Part shown: positions 25,701 through 33,849 of the stretch, one piece after another | How the letters are laid out: each line of letters opens with the position of its first letter | Numbering within the stretch: position 1 is the stretch's first letter | Source of the DNA: Chromatiales bacterium | GTDB taxonomy: Bacteria; Pseudomonadota; Gammaproteobacteria; Thiohalomonadales; Thiohalomonadaceae | Length of the DNA stretch: 33,849 bases | Direction of reading: 5' to 3' | Assembly (NCBI GenBank): GCA_003251535.1 | Contig: QKFD01000079.1 | Coordinates: 1 to 33,849 of the forward strand | The notes under the pieces: model-generated | Told to the model about the DNA's origin: nothing | The model's input: the letters and a program-made list of their open reading frames with translations, nothing else | Database searches by the model: none | Translations under genes and position numbers: made by a program

Positions 25701-28700
25701 CGGATCAGCGCCCGCATGTTGGCGTAGTCGAAGAAGAGGGTGCGCGGCAGGGTGGCGCCGGTGGGCTCCTCGATCTTCTGGATGAGGTTGAGGGCGGTCA
25801 CCGAGTCCACCCCCATCTCGAAGAAGGGTTGCTCCAGATCGATGCGGCGCGGGTCGATATGCAGCTCCCGGGCGATGAGCGCCACCAGGAACTCCTCCAC
25901 CTCCCGCTCGCTGCTACCGCCCCGGCTGGGACGGGCGGCGGCCGCCGGGCGCGCCGCGGGGGGATCGGTGCGCACCACCGCCAGCTGGGTCAGCCCCGAG
26001 CCCAACGCCGCCTCCAGCGCCGCCATGGCGCGGGGGGTGTCCAGCAGCGCGATACCCCGCGCCGTGGCGGAGTCGGCCAGGCCCTCGGCCATGCCGACCC
26101 GGTCCCACATGCCCCAGTCGATGGTGAGGGTGGGTAGGCCGCTCTGGGCCTGGCGCCAGTGGGCGAAGCTGTCGAGATAGCGGTTGGCGGCGGCGTAGTC
26201 GCCCTGCCCCACGTTGCCCACCAACGAGGCCACCGAGGAGAAGAGTACAAACAGCGCCGGTCGCTCCTCCCGGCTCAGTCGATCCAGCACCAAGGCGCCC
26301 TGGATCTTCGGCCCCAACACCCCGTTCCAGCTCGCCAGGGGCTTCTCCTTCAGCAGGCCGTCGCGGTGGATGCCGGCGGCGTGGAAGTAGCCGTCGATGC
26401 GACCGAAGCGGGCGCGGGCCCGCGCCACCACCGTCGCCATAGCCTCCTGGTCGGTGACATCGGCCTGCTCCAGCAGCAGATCGGCCGCCCCCAGCTGGCG
26501 CAGCGCCTCTACCTGCCCCGCGTCCAGCCGCACCGAGCGCCCCACCAGGATGAGCCGCGCCCGGTAGTTGCGGGCCAGGTGTTCGGCCAGCCGCTGGCCG
26601 ATCCCCCCCATCCCGCCGGTGATGAGATAGACCCCACCCTCCGTGAGCGGGGCGGCCGCCGGCCAGGTGCTGGCGGCGGTGATGGCGGTGATCCCGGAGA
26701 CCCACGGCGTCTGGCCGGCGAAGGCCAGCTCGGCACGCTCCGCCGCCGGGCCGCGCGCCAGCTCGGCCAACAGCAGGGGCTGCGCCTCGCCCTCCGCCAG
26801 GGCCGGATCGAGGTCGATGCACTGCACCGCCAAAGAGGGGTTTTCGATACCGATCACCCTGGCGAGACCCCATAGGGCCGCCGCCTCGGGCAGCTGTGCC
26901 GCCCGCTGCGCGGGGATGCTCTGCGCCCCCCAGGTGACTACATGCAGCGCCTTGGGACGGGTCGCCGACGAGCGGGTCAGCCGTTGCAGCAGCAGGAACA
27001 GCGCCGTGGCCGACTGCTCGATGCGCTGCTGGAGCTGATCGACGCTGTTGGCGGCGGCGCTGTGGTGGGGGTCCAGGAACAGCAGGAGATCCGGCGGGGT
27101 GCCCTGGAGCAGCGCGCCCCACGCCGCCTCGCTGTCACCGCTGGGTGGCGTGATGAGTTGGGCACCTGCCGCCCGCAGCCCAGTCACCAGCGACTCGCGC
27201 CAGCTCCCCTCGGCCCCGCCCGCCAGCAGCACCACTCGGCCGTGCAGTGAACCCTCCGCGGCGGGGAGGCTGAGCGGGTTCCAGGTGGGCTGCTGGAGCC
27301 AGCCACTGAGATCGGGCCGCGCCGGACCGGCGGCCTCCAGGTGGCCGGGGGCAGCCAGCCGTTTGAGGGCGATCCCCGCCAGCTCCAGCACCACCTGGCC
27401 GCTCTCGGCAGCGACGATCTGCGCACTGGCGTGGAGTACCCCGCTGGCGTTGACCCCGGCGGCGCTGCCGAGGCAGAGCAGCCGCCCCCGCAGCGGGCCG
27501 TGGAGCCGCAGCTCCTCGATGGCGAAGGGGAGGTAGGCACCGGCCTGGCGCTCGCCCGCCAGCAGCCCCACCGTTTGCAGGGCGCCGTCCAGGATGCCGG
27601 GGTGGATCTCCAGCCCTGCGGCGTCGTTTGGTTGATCCGTCAGCTCGGCCCGCGCCTGGCCGGCGCTGAACTCGATCCGCCGGATGGCCTGGAAGCCTGC
27701 GCCATAGTGGAGGCCGTGCTGCTGAAACAGGGCGTAGATCTCCGCCTGCTCCAGCCCGCTCTGCGCCTGCCAGGTGTCCAGCGCCACGGCGGCCGGGGTG
27801 GCCAGCGGCGCCTCGGCCGGGATCACCGCGCTGGCGTGGTGCTGCCAACCGCCAGCGGTGGCGCTGAGCAGGCGATAGTGCAGATCACCATCGCCCCGCG
27901 TCAGCTCCACCCGCATCGTCACGCCCCCCTCCCCCACCGGCAGCGGCCGCAGGAAGGTGAGTTGGCGCAGGCGCCGCAGCGCCCGCCCCGGTAGCGCCCG
28001 CACCAGCGCATGGCGCGCCAGCTCCACCGAGGCGACCCCCGGCAGCAGCGGCGCGCCCTGGATCCGGTGCTGCGCCAGGAACCACTCGTTGGGGTGCAGG
28101 CGGGTCTCAAACAGCGCCCCATCCAGGCTGGCCCGCTCGGTGTCGATCCAGGGGTGCTCACGGCGCGGGGCCGGGGCCAGCGTGGTGGGAGTCTCCGGCC
28201 AGCAGCGCTGGCGCTCAAACGGATAGGTGGGCAGGGCGATCCGGCGCCCACCGAGATCGGCATCGAGCGCCCGCCAATCGATCTCCGCGCCGGCGAGGTA
28301 GCACTCTGCCAATAGCGCCAGCAGCTCTACACAGTCGGCCTCGGCCAGCTGACTCCAGTCGATGGTGGCCCCCGCCGCACCAGCGGCGAGACCCGCCCCC
28401 ACCAGCGCCTCCCAGACCGAGCCGGCACCGAGGGCGGCAAACCCGCGGCGCAGCGCCGGTGTGAGGGCGGCCAAGCGCGGTAGCAGCTCCGCCGCCACCG
28501 CCTCGCTGGCGGCGACGGTGGAGAAGATCAGGGAGCGGCGCAGATCGGCACCGGCCGTCGCCATCTGGCACAACTCCAGCTTGTCGCTGAGCTGATCTTT
28601 GAAGCGCACCACCAGCGCCAGCCGATGGCGGAAGTGGCTGCGGCCCCGGTTCAGGGTCAGCGCCAGGTCACGCAGGGTGGCGGCCTGTCCCGCTGGGGTG

Positions 28701-31700
28701 GCGAGGAAACGGGCGAGATCGGCGACCCGCTGGCGCAGCGCCTCGGGGGAGCGGGCCGCTAGGGTGATCAATTCGGCGGGGCGGGTCGCCAGCGGTGCGG
28801 CCGGCGGCGATGCCGGCAGCTCTTGCAGCACCACGTGGGCGTTGGTCCCCCCCATGCCGAAGGCGCTGACACCCGCCGTCTTGAGGCCACTCTCTGGCTG
28901 CCAGGGGCGGTTGCGATCCTGGAGGTAGAACGGCGTCTCCTCAAAGCGGATATAGCGGTTGGGGTGGCGCAGATGGAGGTTGGCCGGCAGCAGGCCGTGG
29001 CGCATCGACAGCAGCACCTTGGTCAGCCCCGCCAGCCCGGCGGCCGGTTCGAGGTGGCCGATGTTGGATTTGACCGAGCCGATGGCGCAGAAGGCGCGCC
29101 TATCGGTGAAGCTGCGGAACGCCTCGGTGAGCCCTTGCAGCTCCACCGGATCCCCCAGCTCGGTGCCGGTACCGTGGGCCTCCACGTAGGAGATCTGCTC
29201 CGGGTGGACGCGGGCGCGCTGTAGCGCCTCCCGCACCAGCTCCGCCTGGGCCTTGGGATTGGGGGCCGAGAGGCCGTTGGAGCGGCCGTTGTGGTTGACG
29301 GCGCTCCCCTTGATGACGGCGGTGATGGTGTCGCCATCCGCCAGCGCCGCCTTGAGCGGCTTCAGCACCAGGGCCACCACCCCTTCACCGCTGACGAAGC
29401 CGTCGGCACTGTTGTCGAAGGTCTGGCAGCGCCCACGCTGCGACAGGGCACTGCTGCTGGAGAGGCCGAGATAGTGGGCGGGGTCCAGCACCAGGCTCAC
29501 CGCCCCCACCACCGCGCTGCTGCACTCACCGCTCCGCAGGCTCTGGCAGGCGAGATGGACCGCCACCAGGGAGGAGGAGCAGAGGGTATCGACAAAGACC
29601 GAGGGGCCGCGGAAATCCATGAAGAAGGAGAAGCGGTTGGGCACCATGGCGAGGCTGTTGCCCACCAGGTAGGAGAAGTCCCGGCTCTGTGCCCGCACGG
29701 CGTCGAGTTCGCGGTAACCGGCGTGGGTCGCCGCCACAAACACCCCGGTGCGGCTGCCCGCCATCTCGCTGCCGCCGTGACCGGAGTTCTCCAACGCCTC
29801 CCAGGCCACCTCCATGAAGACCCGCTGCTGCGGATCCATCTTCTGCGCCTCGGCGGGGTTGAGGTGGAAAAATAGGGGGTCAAACTGCTCGATGCCGGCC
29901 AGGAAGCCGCCGCTGGTGCAGTAGAGCCGCCCCTTCTCGCCCACCTTGGGGGAGTAGAGGGCGTCGCTATCCCAGCGGCTGGTCGGCACCTGGTCCACCG
30001 CATCGCGGCCCGCCACCAGGTTCTGCCAAAACTCATCGACCGAGGCGGCGCCGGGGAAGCGTCCGGCCAGGCCGACAATGGCGATGGGCTCATCATCCGC
30101 CGGCAGCTCCGCCACCTCGGGCGCGCTCTGCGGCGCGCCCTGCGGGGCCGGCGCCAGATGCTCCGCCAGCTGGCGGATGGTGGGGTAGTCCCACACCAGG
30201 GTCGGGGAGAGGCTCTGCCCCAACCACTCCTCCAGATCGCCCACCATCTCCACCGCGGCGACGGAGCCGAGGCCGTAGTAGGTGAAGGTCTGCTGGTGAT
30301 CGATGGTCGCCGGATCGACCTTGAGGCGGCCGGCTAGCTCGGTGGCCAACCACTGCGCGATCTCACTCGCCGATTGGGAGGGCGACGGCACGTTGTCAGT
30401 AGCCGGCGGGGTGACCTCCGCAGTTGGCGCCGAGGGCTCTACCAACACCGCCGCTGCACTGCGCCACTCGGCCACCACCTCCAACTCGCCGGCCAGGAAG
30501 CGGCTGCGACAGGCGCGCCGCATGATCTTGCCGCTGGAGGTGAGCGGGATAGAGCCGGGTTTCACCAGCACAATGGCGTGGACCTCCACCTCGTGCTGCT
30601 CGGCGATGGCCTGGCGGATGGCCGCAAACACCTCCGCCGGATCCGGTTTGGCGCGATACTCCAGCTCCTGGATCAGCACCAGCCGCTCCTGCTCATCCGC
30701 CTCCACCGCAAAGGCCGCCGCCGCCCCCGGGCGCAGCGCCGGATGGGAGCACTCCATGCCCTTTTCCAGGTCTTGGGGGTAGTGGTTCTTGCCGGCGATG
30801 ATGATGAGATCTTTGAGTCGGCCGGCGATAAATAGCTCACCCTCGCGGAAGAAACCGAGATCACCGGTGCGCAGGAAGGTGCCCTCATAACCTACCGGCG
30901 TGGCGCCAAACACCTCCTGGGTCGCCGCCTCGTTCTCCCAATAGCCGCGCGCCACGCTGGGGCTGCGGCTCCAGATCTCGCCGATCTGGCCATCGGCCAC
31001 CGGGACACCCGACTCCGGCTGCACCACCAGCACGGTCTCCTGGTCCTCGAACACACGCCCCGAGCTGACCAGGGTGACCTGCTTGCCGCTGCCACCGGCC
31101 ACCAGTTGCCCATCGGCCAGGGCATCGGCGTCGGCGGCGAGCTGGACCACCCCTTGATCCAGCGCCCCCGACGAGACATAGAGCGTCCCTTCGGCGAGCC
31201 CGTAACAGGGGAAGAAGGAGGCCGTGCGGAACCCATGGGGGGAGAAGGTCTGGGCGAAGCTCCGCAGGGTCTCCGAGCGGATGGGCTCAGCGCCGGAGAA
31301 GGCGACTCGCCAGGTGCTGAGATCCAGGTCCGTGACATCCTTATCGCGCACCTTGCGCACGCAGAGATCGTAGGCGAAGTTGGGCCCACCGGAGAGGGTG
31401 GCGCCAAACCGACTGATAGCCTGTAGCCAGCGCAGCGGGCGTTGCAGGAAGGCGGAGGGGGCCATGAGATAGGCACTCCCACCCGCCACCGCTGTTTGCA
31501 GGATCGGGCCGATGAGCCCCATGTCGTGATAGGGGGGGAGCCAGGAGACCATCAAGGTGTTGGCGTCGATCCCCATGCTCCGGCAGATCATCCCGGAGTT
31601 GTGCACCAGATTGCCGTGGGTGACCATCACCCCCTTCGGGCTGCCGGTGGAGCCGGAGGTGTATTGCAGAAAGGCGACGTCATCGGGCTGCGGGGCGACG

Positions 31701-32191
31701 ATGCGCCACCCCGCCTCCGCCCCTTCGGGGATCGACTCCACACTGCGGCAGTGCAGCCGCGCCAGGGGCTCATGGGTCTCCCACAGCGCCCGGATCTGGT
31801 CAAACGAGGCGGCAAGGGTCAACACACCCACCGGCCGGGCGCTATCGACAATCCCCAGGATGCGCGGGAGTCCGCGGGCGTTGCGGGGCGGATAGCCCGG
31901 CACGGCGATCACCCCTGCGTAGAGGCACCCAAAGAACGCTGGGATAAACTCCAGCCCTGGTGGGAACAGCAGTAACACCCGATCCCCAGGCTGGGCAAAC
32001 TCGCTAATGGCCGCCGCGCAAGCCCGCGCCTTGCGGTCCAACTCGGCGTAAGAGATCTCGCTGGAAACCACCTCTCCGCGCTCTAGCCAGCGGTAGATGA
32101 TGTTGTCGGGCTGTACCGCTACTTGGGCGCGGAGCAGCGCTGTTAGATCCTTAAACGACATGGAAGAAATGCCTGTCATTGGCCATACCAC
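22742..32191 (-). CDS. Type I PKS with fatty-acid loading: FAAL-ACP-KS-DH-KR-ACP-KS-AT
   Basis: 3149 residues. A fatty acyl-AMP ligase at about 11-580 (YTSGSTGSPKG, SWLPPYHDMGL, YGLAEGTLY, RTGDLGF) should activate a free fatty acid and pass it to ACP Ser643. KS 700-1128 (Cys871 in DTLCSSS, His1006, His1046). Residues 1139-1333 are a linker without an AT, ending LPTYPFERQRCWPE. DH about 1345-1615 (His1375, Asp1535), KR about 1640-2060 (ITGGMGGIG, Tyr1999), ACP Ser2130. KS 2222-2648 (Cys2391, His2526 in ECHGTGT, His2566). AT about 2750-3060 (GHSVGE Ser2846, HAFHS 2946-2950, malonyl type). It stops after the AT with the tail SLDSFYRNITDEQTAE. It is the first gene of the operon. A GTG start at 32191 has AAGGGA 9 bases upstream; an ATG ten codons later (32161, MSFKDL) is an alternative start. 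Confidence 0.97.
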   Translation of the reverse strand: MVWPMTGISSMSFKDLTALLRAQVAVQPDNIIYRWLERGEVVSSEISYAELDRKARACAAAISEFAQPGDRVLLLFPPGLEFIPAFFGCLYAGVIAVPGYPPRNARGLPRILGIVDSARPVGVLTLAASFDQIRALWETHEPLARLHCRSVESIPEGAEAGWRIVAPQPDDVAFLQYTSGSTGSPKGVMVTHGNLVHNSGMICRSMGIDANTLMVSWLPPYHDMGLIGPILQTAVAGGSAYLMAPSAFLQRPLRWLQAISRFGATLSGGPNFAYDLCVRKVRDKDVTDLDLSTWRVAFSGAEPIRSETLRSFAQTFSPHGFRTASFFPCYGLAEGTLYVSSGALDQGVVQLAADADALADGQLVAGGSGKQVTLVSSGRVFEDQETVLVVQPESGVPVADGQIGEIWSRSPSVARGYWENEAATQEVFGATPVGYEGTFLRTGDLGFFREGELFIAGRLKDLIIIAGKNHYPQDLEKGMECSHPALRPGAAAAFAVEADEQERLVLIQELEYRAKPDPAEVFAAIRQAIAEQHEVEVHAIVLVKPGSIPLTSSGKIMRRACRSRFLAGELEVVAEWRSAAAVLVEPSAPTAEVTPPATDNVPSPSQSASEIAQWLATELAGRLKVDPATIDHQQTFTYYGLGSVAAVEMVGDLEEWLGQSLSPTLVWDYPTIRQLAEHLAPAPQGAPQSAPEVAELPADDEPIAIVGLAGRFPGAASVDEFWQNLVAGRDAVDQVPTSRWDSDALYSPKVGEKGRLYCTSGGFLAGIEQFDPLFFHLNPAEAQKMDPQQRVFMEVAWEALENSGHGGSEMAGSRTGVFVAATHAGYRELDAVRAQSRDFSYLVGNSLAMVPNRFSFFMDFRGPSVFVDTLCSSSLVAVHLACQSLRSGECSSAVVGAVSLVLDPAHYLGLSSSSALSQRGRCQTFDNSADGFVSGEGVVALVLKPLKAALADGDTITAVIKGSAVNHNGRSNGLSAPNPKAQAELVREALQRARVHPEQISYVEAHGTGTELGDPVELQGLTEAFRSFTDRRAFCAIGSVKSNIGHLEPAAGLAGLTKVLLSMRHGLLPANLHLRHPNRYIRFEETPFYLQDRNRPWQPESGLKTAGVSAFGMGGTNAHVVLQELPASPPAAPLATRPAELITLAARSPEALRQRVADLARFLATPAGQAATLRDLALTLNRGRSHFRHRLALVVRFKDQLSDKLELCQMATAGADLRRSLIFSTVAASEAVAAELLPRLAALTPALRRGFAALGAGSVWEALVGAGLAAGAAGATIDWSQLAEADCVELLALLAECYLAGAEIDWRALDADLGGRRIALPTYPFERQRCWPETPTTLAPAPRREHPWIDTERASLDGALFETRLHPNEWFLAQHRIQGAPLLPGVASVELARHALVRALPGRALRRLRQLTFLRPLPVGEGGVTMRVELTRGDGDLHYRLLSATAGGWQHHASAVIPAEAPLATPAAVALDTWQAQSGLEQAEIYALFQQHGLHYGAGFQAIRRIEFSAGQARAELTDQPNDAAGLEIHPGILDGALQTVGLLAGERQAGAYLPFAIEELRLHGPLRGRLLCLGSAAGVNASGVLHASAQIVAAESGQVVLELAGIALKRLAAPGHLEAAGPARPDLSGWLQQPTWNPLSLPAAEGSLHGRVVLLAGGAEGSWRESLVTGLRAAGAQLITPPSGDSEAAWGALLQGTPPDLLLFLDPHHSAAANSVDQLQQRIEQSATALFLLLQRLTRSSATRPKALHVVTWGAQSIPAQRAAQLPEAAALWGLARVIGIENPSLAVQCIDLDPALAEGEAQPLLLAELARGPAAERAELAFAGQTPWVSGITAITAASTWPAAAPLTEGGVYLITGGMGGIGQRLAEHLARNYRARLILVGRSVRLDAGQVEALRQLGAADLLLEQADVTDQEAMATVVARARARFGRIDGYFHAAGIHRDGLLKEKPLASWNGVLGPKIQGALVLDRLSREERPALFVLFSSVASLVGNVGQGDYAAANRYLDSFAHWRQAQSGLPTLTIDWGMWDRVGMAEGLADSATARGIALLDTPRAMAALEAALGSGLTQLAVVRTDPPAARPAAAARPSRGGSSEREVEEFLVALIARELHIDPRRIDLEQPFFEMGVDSVTALNLIQKIEEPTGATLPRTLFFDYANMRALIRGLIDQHQLTLSASAAAAPAAPAVDTPAPTVPPPPTLPPVAAAQWPVAEEMAPTRGDERAIAVIGLAGRFPGAADVASFWEQLRAGYDAISEIPQERWDASRLYSAEQDTTGRSYSKWGGFLEGLYQFDPLFFRLSPREAEAMDPQQRLMLEVAWEALEDAGYAGGQLTGSETGVFIGATYSHYSRDHVPHLTSDAYATLGNAIAILANRLSYFLDLRGPSLTVDTLCSSSLVALHLAVESLRQGHCQQALVGGVHAGMNFSYYQSLCRLGALSPTGRCHTFDQGADGYVPGEGAGALLLKPLAQAQRDGDLIHAVIRGTAVNHGGRASGLTVPNSAAQTRLIRQALADAKVAADSLSYVECHGTGTSLGDPIEVQGLHQAFREATGRRQFCALGSLKSNIGHLEPAAGIASLIKVISALKAREIPPSLHVQRVNANLALEETAFFVNTRLRPWAQPPHLNGAPRRAGVSAFGMGGANGHVIIEEAPPRPSTNAPERSHHVLLLSARSEAALRRLAQRYLDHFAQTPSLRLADVGHTANRGRALFAHRLAVAGQGLPAASQGLRAFLAGESAPGLRSHHSEEPLRPKLCFLFTGQGAQYPGMGRALYQAHPEFRSVIDRCERHLAGHLERPLTAVLFAEPGSADSELIHRTRYTQPALFALEYALAQLWIAWGVRPDALIGHSVGEYVAACVAGVMSLEAGLTLIATRARLMDSLSEPGAMAAVLAPEAEVAAALGEFADRVAIAALNSEGNTVISGAAEAIAELGRRFSAAGVQVHPLTVSHAFHSPLMDPILAEFEQVAGQVQFAAPQLPLISNLSGAPLAAEAVTADYWRRHLRGTVRFAPGLNHLLQAGYSHFLEIGPHPVLSGLGRQLPAGAEAHWIGSLHRAQPDPWQGITEGLAELALLGVPVDWAAFDRGWAVRKVALPTYPFERQRYVLPPVVDPVADNPIPWLEPPPSAPAAAPRAPLRISLDSFYRNITDEQTAE
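28193..28247 (-). repeat. 55-base exact repeat, copy in PKS 1
   Basis: Partner of 18097-18151, at the equivalent place in the AT-less module of the first PKS. Synonymous positions are also identical, which suggests recent duplication or gene conversion between the two AT-less modules. Confidence 0.85.
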
Positions 32192-33021
32192 TCATTGACA
32201 TCCCTTTGTCACACTGAGGGTTTTTTTTAAATGGAAGGCTTGGCGCAGATGCCGGAGATTCCCTCTCAGCCCTTCCCACTAGATGCGTTGTGCCCTCTTA
32301 CCGCGGCGCCCAGCACACGCCCCGCAGGGGCTAAGTCCCATGGGCGTTATCCACCCGCCGCAGGGCGACTCCCCAAAGCGCTGAGTTCACCTCCCCCGTG
32401 CCCCGAGGCCCGAGGCCCCCCTCCGCGAGCAGGCGCCGCGGGCGACAACGCGGCATCAAACCGAGAGGAAGGGCAGGCAAATTTCCTTTTCATCCCGCCC
32501 GCCGCGGGGCGGGGCAGGAACAACAACCATCGCTCATTTCATTCCACTCTAACGTGCAGGGCCCCCCGCCGTTGTGCCAAATGCCACAGCGAGGACGCTG
32601 GGATAACAGTGAAAACGGCGGGCAAGCGGCGCGCAATACAGGGGTTTTAGGGGCATCGCGCCAGCGCTAAATAACCAGCGCCTGCGCTCTGAGATAAGGC
32701 CTTTAAGAAGGCCCTGAGGAGACTCTGTACGCCTCGGCAACCGATCATAGGGCAAGCCCAAACCGGTCACTATGGAGCATCTGGGCCAACGCCTTTTTTT
32801 GATGACTTGCCAGGTAGCGGGTCCCTTTATAGGGCGGTTTTTTTGCCCACACCCCGATCGTCCCTCCCTCGTATCCCGCCGCATCGCTATCCGTCAAATT
32901 CCTTATTTTACAATGAGATAAATAAATATAAACCGCTTCCGAGCACAGACAAAGAGGCCGCCATCTCAGACGCACGAGGAATAAATAGACACTCCACTAA
33001 TTCATACCATGGGCAAACAAT
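32192..33021. other. Region without a convincing gene upstream of the PKS operon
   Basis: This stretch should contain the promoter of the operon, but I could not place -35/-10 boxes with confidence. The part up to about 32720 is GC-rich; beyond about 32880 it is AT-rich. Small structures include CCCT...AGGG followed by eight T (32202-32228, plus strand), CCCT-ttat-AGGG followed by a T run (32823-32844, plus strand) and a GCGCTGG direct repeat spaced by 7 bases (minus strand, about 32668-32688). Open frames on both strands here have no recognisable domain and lack good ribosome binding sites. Confidence 0.5.
32201..32206 (-). promoter_or_regulatory. Ribosome binding site of the first PKS gene
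   Basis: AAGGGA on the minus strand lies 9 bases before the GTG at 32189-32191 and is the reason for preferring that start. The downstream ATG candidates at 32179 and 32161 have poorer upstream purine runs. Confidence 0.5.
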
Positions 33022-33258
33022 CTAGTCGATTAGTGAAAACCCTACAAAAAAAACGGTATTCAATAAATAGGGGCGGGCACCGAATAGATTCTTAATACGC
33101 CACGAGGACTCTTTTACCCCTATTTCCATCTTAAAAAAGCCACATCTACAAACAACAATATGTATTTGACCCTGTATGGCCACCCCCATAGACAACGCCT
33201 CCTTCGCGCCCCTCACACTTGTGAATTCAACGTTTCTTATAACCGTTAAATCAATCAC
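33022..33258 (-). CDS. Doubtful small ORF, no recognised family
   Basis: A 78-codon frame from a GTG at 33256-33258 to TAG at 33022. GGGAG lies about 10 bases upstream. The product (MIDLTVIRNVEFTSVRGAKEA...) has no motif I know. Base composition is AT-richer than the operon, like the collagen-like gene on the other side. It may equally be chance open sequence in an AT-rich intergenic region. Confidence 0.2.
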   Translation of the reverse strand: MIDLTVIRNVEFTSVRGAKEALSMGVAIQGQIHIVVCRCGFFKMEIGVKESSWRIKNLFGARPYLLNTVFFVGFSLID

Positions 33259-33280
33259 CGTCGTCTTTCTCCCGCCCCTC

Positions 33281-33849
33281 CTACCCTCATCATCGCGGTG
33301 GTGGGATCACCTCCGAGATGGGTGGTTCAGGCGAGCCCCTCGAAGTGGACGCTATCCGCTGTAGGTCGGCGTTAGCGGAGCGCCACCCGACAATCCCCCG
33401 CAGGGGCACAACCACATTCCACTGGGACTGTGGGTTTTGCCAGAGATGGGGATTCCACTGCTGCGTTTGTAACGGTGGTGCCGGGGTGGGGATTGTTGGG
33501 TTACGCTGCGCTAACCCAACCTACCCTCATCATCGCCGGGGTGGGATCTCCTCCGAGATGGGTGGTTCAGGCAAGCCCCTCGAAGTGGACGCTATCCGCT
33601 GTAGGTCGGTGTTAGCGCAGCGTAACCCGACAAACCCCCGCAGGGGCGCAACCACATTCCACCGGAACTGTGGGTTTTGCCAGAGATGGGGATTCCGCTA
33701 CTGCGCTTGCAACGGTGGTGCCGGGGTGGGGATTGTTGGGTTACGCTCCGCTAACCCAACCTACCCTCTTCATCGCCGGGGTGGGATCTCCTCCGAGATG
33801 GGTGGTTCAGGCAAGCCCCTCGAAGTGGACGCTATCCGCTGTAGGTCGG
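33281..33849. repeat. 240-base direct tandem repeat (two full copies and a partial third)
   Basis: Copies start with CTACCCTC at 33281, 33521 and 33761, an exact period of 240 bases; the third is cut by the window end. The first two full copies are near-identical with scattered substitutions. Each unit contains a hairpin formed by GTTGGGTTACGC and its complement GCGCTAACCCAAC at its end and a second, related half-palindrome (GTTAGCGnAGCG, about 100 bases into the unit). Reading frames across it look non-coding. The internal palindromes resemble common intergenic repeats of proteobacteria. Confidence 0.9.

Noticed and set aside
32202-32228. Rho-independent terminator (CCCT...AGGG plus eight T)
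   Set aside because: The stem has 4 pairs and an 11-base loop, lies on the plus strand with no plus-strand gene before it, and overlaps the leader of the PKS gene.
32549-32884. 111-codon minus-strand frame upstream of the PKS operon
   Set aside because: No recognisable domain, no clear ribosome binding site, and overlapping frames of similar quality; more likely non-coding.
33281-33849. Possible CRISPR array
   Set aside because: The repeat unit is 240 bases with near-identical contents throughout; there are no short repeats with unique spacers and no cas genes.

Overview
The window is dominated by one minus-strand biosynthetic operon (about 2669-32191) for a hybrid lipo-polyketide/peptide made by a PKS-NRPS assembly line. 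The DNA is visibly GC-rich, genes carry Shine-Dalgarno-type sites, and neighbours overlap by 11-20 bases. The flanks hold a group II intron remnant, a RadC-like gene and short palindromic intergenic repeats. Together this suggests a Gram-negative bacterium, probably a proteobacterium; I cannot name the genus.

Layout, in order of transcription (right to left): (1) FAAL-ACP-KS-DH-KR-ACP-KS-AT, 22742-32191; (2) DH-KR-ACP-KS-DH-KR-ACP-hotdog-KS-AT, 12082-22761; (3) an extended SDR, 10971-11954; (4) a PfaD-type trans enoyl reductase, 9407-10984; (5) a 101-residue protein of unknown function, 9083-9388; (6) an Sfp-type phosphopantetheinyl transferase, 8266-9096; (7) ACP-C-A-PCP-reductase NRPS, 3483-8186; (8) a type II thioesterase, 2669-3493. 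The reading is that a fatty acid is activated as acyl-AMP and loaded, then extended by four C2 units. Three extensions carry KR and DH, and PfaD may reduce some of the resulting double bonds. The fourth has no reductive domain. One amino acid (Ala-like signature) is then added, and the chain leaves by NAD(P)H reduction as an aldehyde.

The unusual points are these. AT-containing and AT-less modules alternate. Both PKS proteins stop directly after an AT, so modules 2 and 4 are each split across two polypeptides whose C-terminal tails share an [L/I]DSF motif. A PaaI/YiiD-like hotdog domain sits between an ACP and a KS. The C domain has HSLLLDR where HHxxxDG is expected. The SDR has Phe where the catalytic Tyr should be.

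Left flank (1-2512): the 5' part of a secreted collagen-repeat protein that runs off the window, a shrunken group II intron that has lost nearly all of its reverse transcriptase gene, a pair of inverted palindromic repeats, and a short RadC-family JAMM protein. Right flank (32192-33849): about 0.8 kb with no convincing gene, one doubtful small ORF, and a 240-base tandem repeat that continues past the window end. No regulator, exporter or stand-alone acyltransferase for the pathway is visible in the window.
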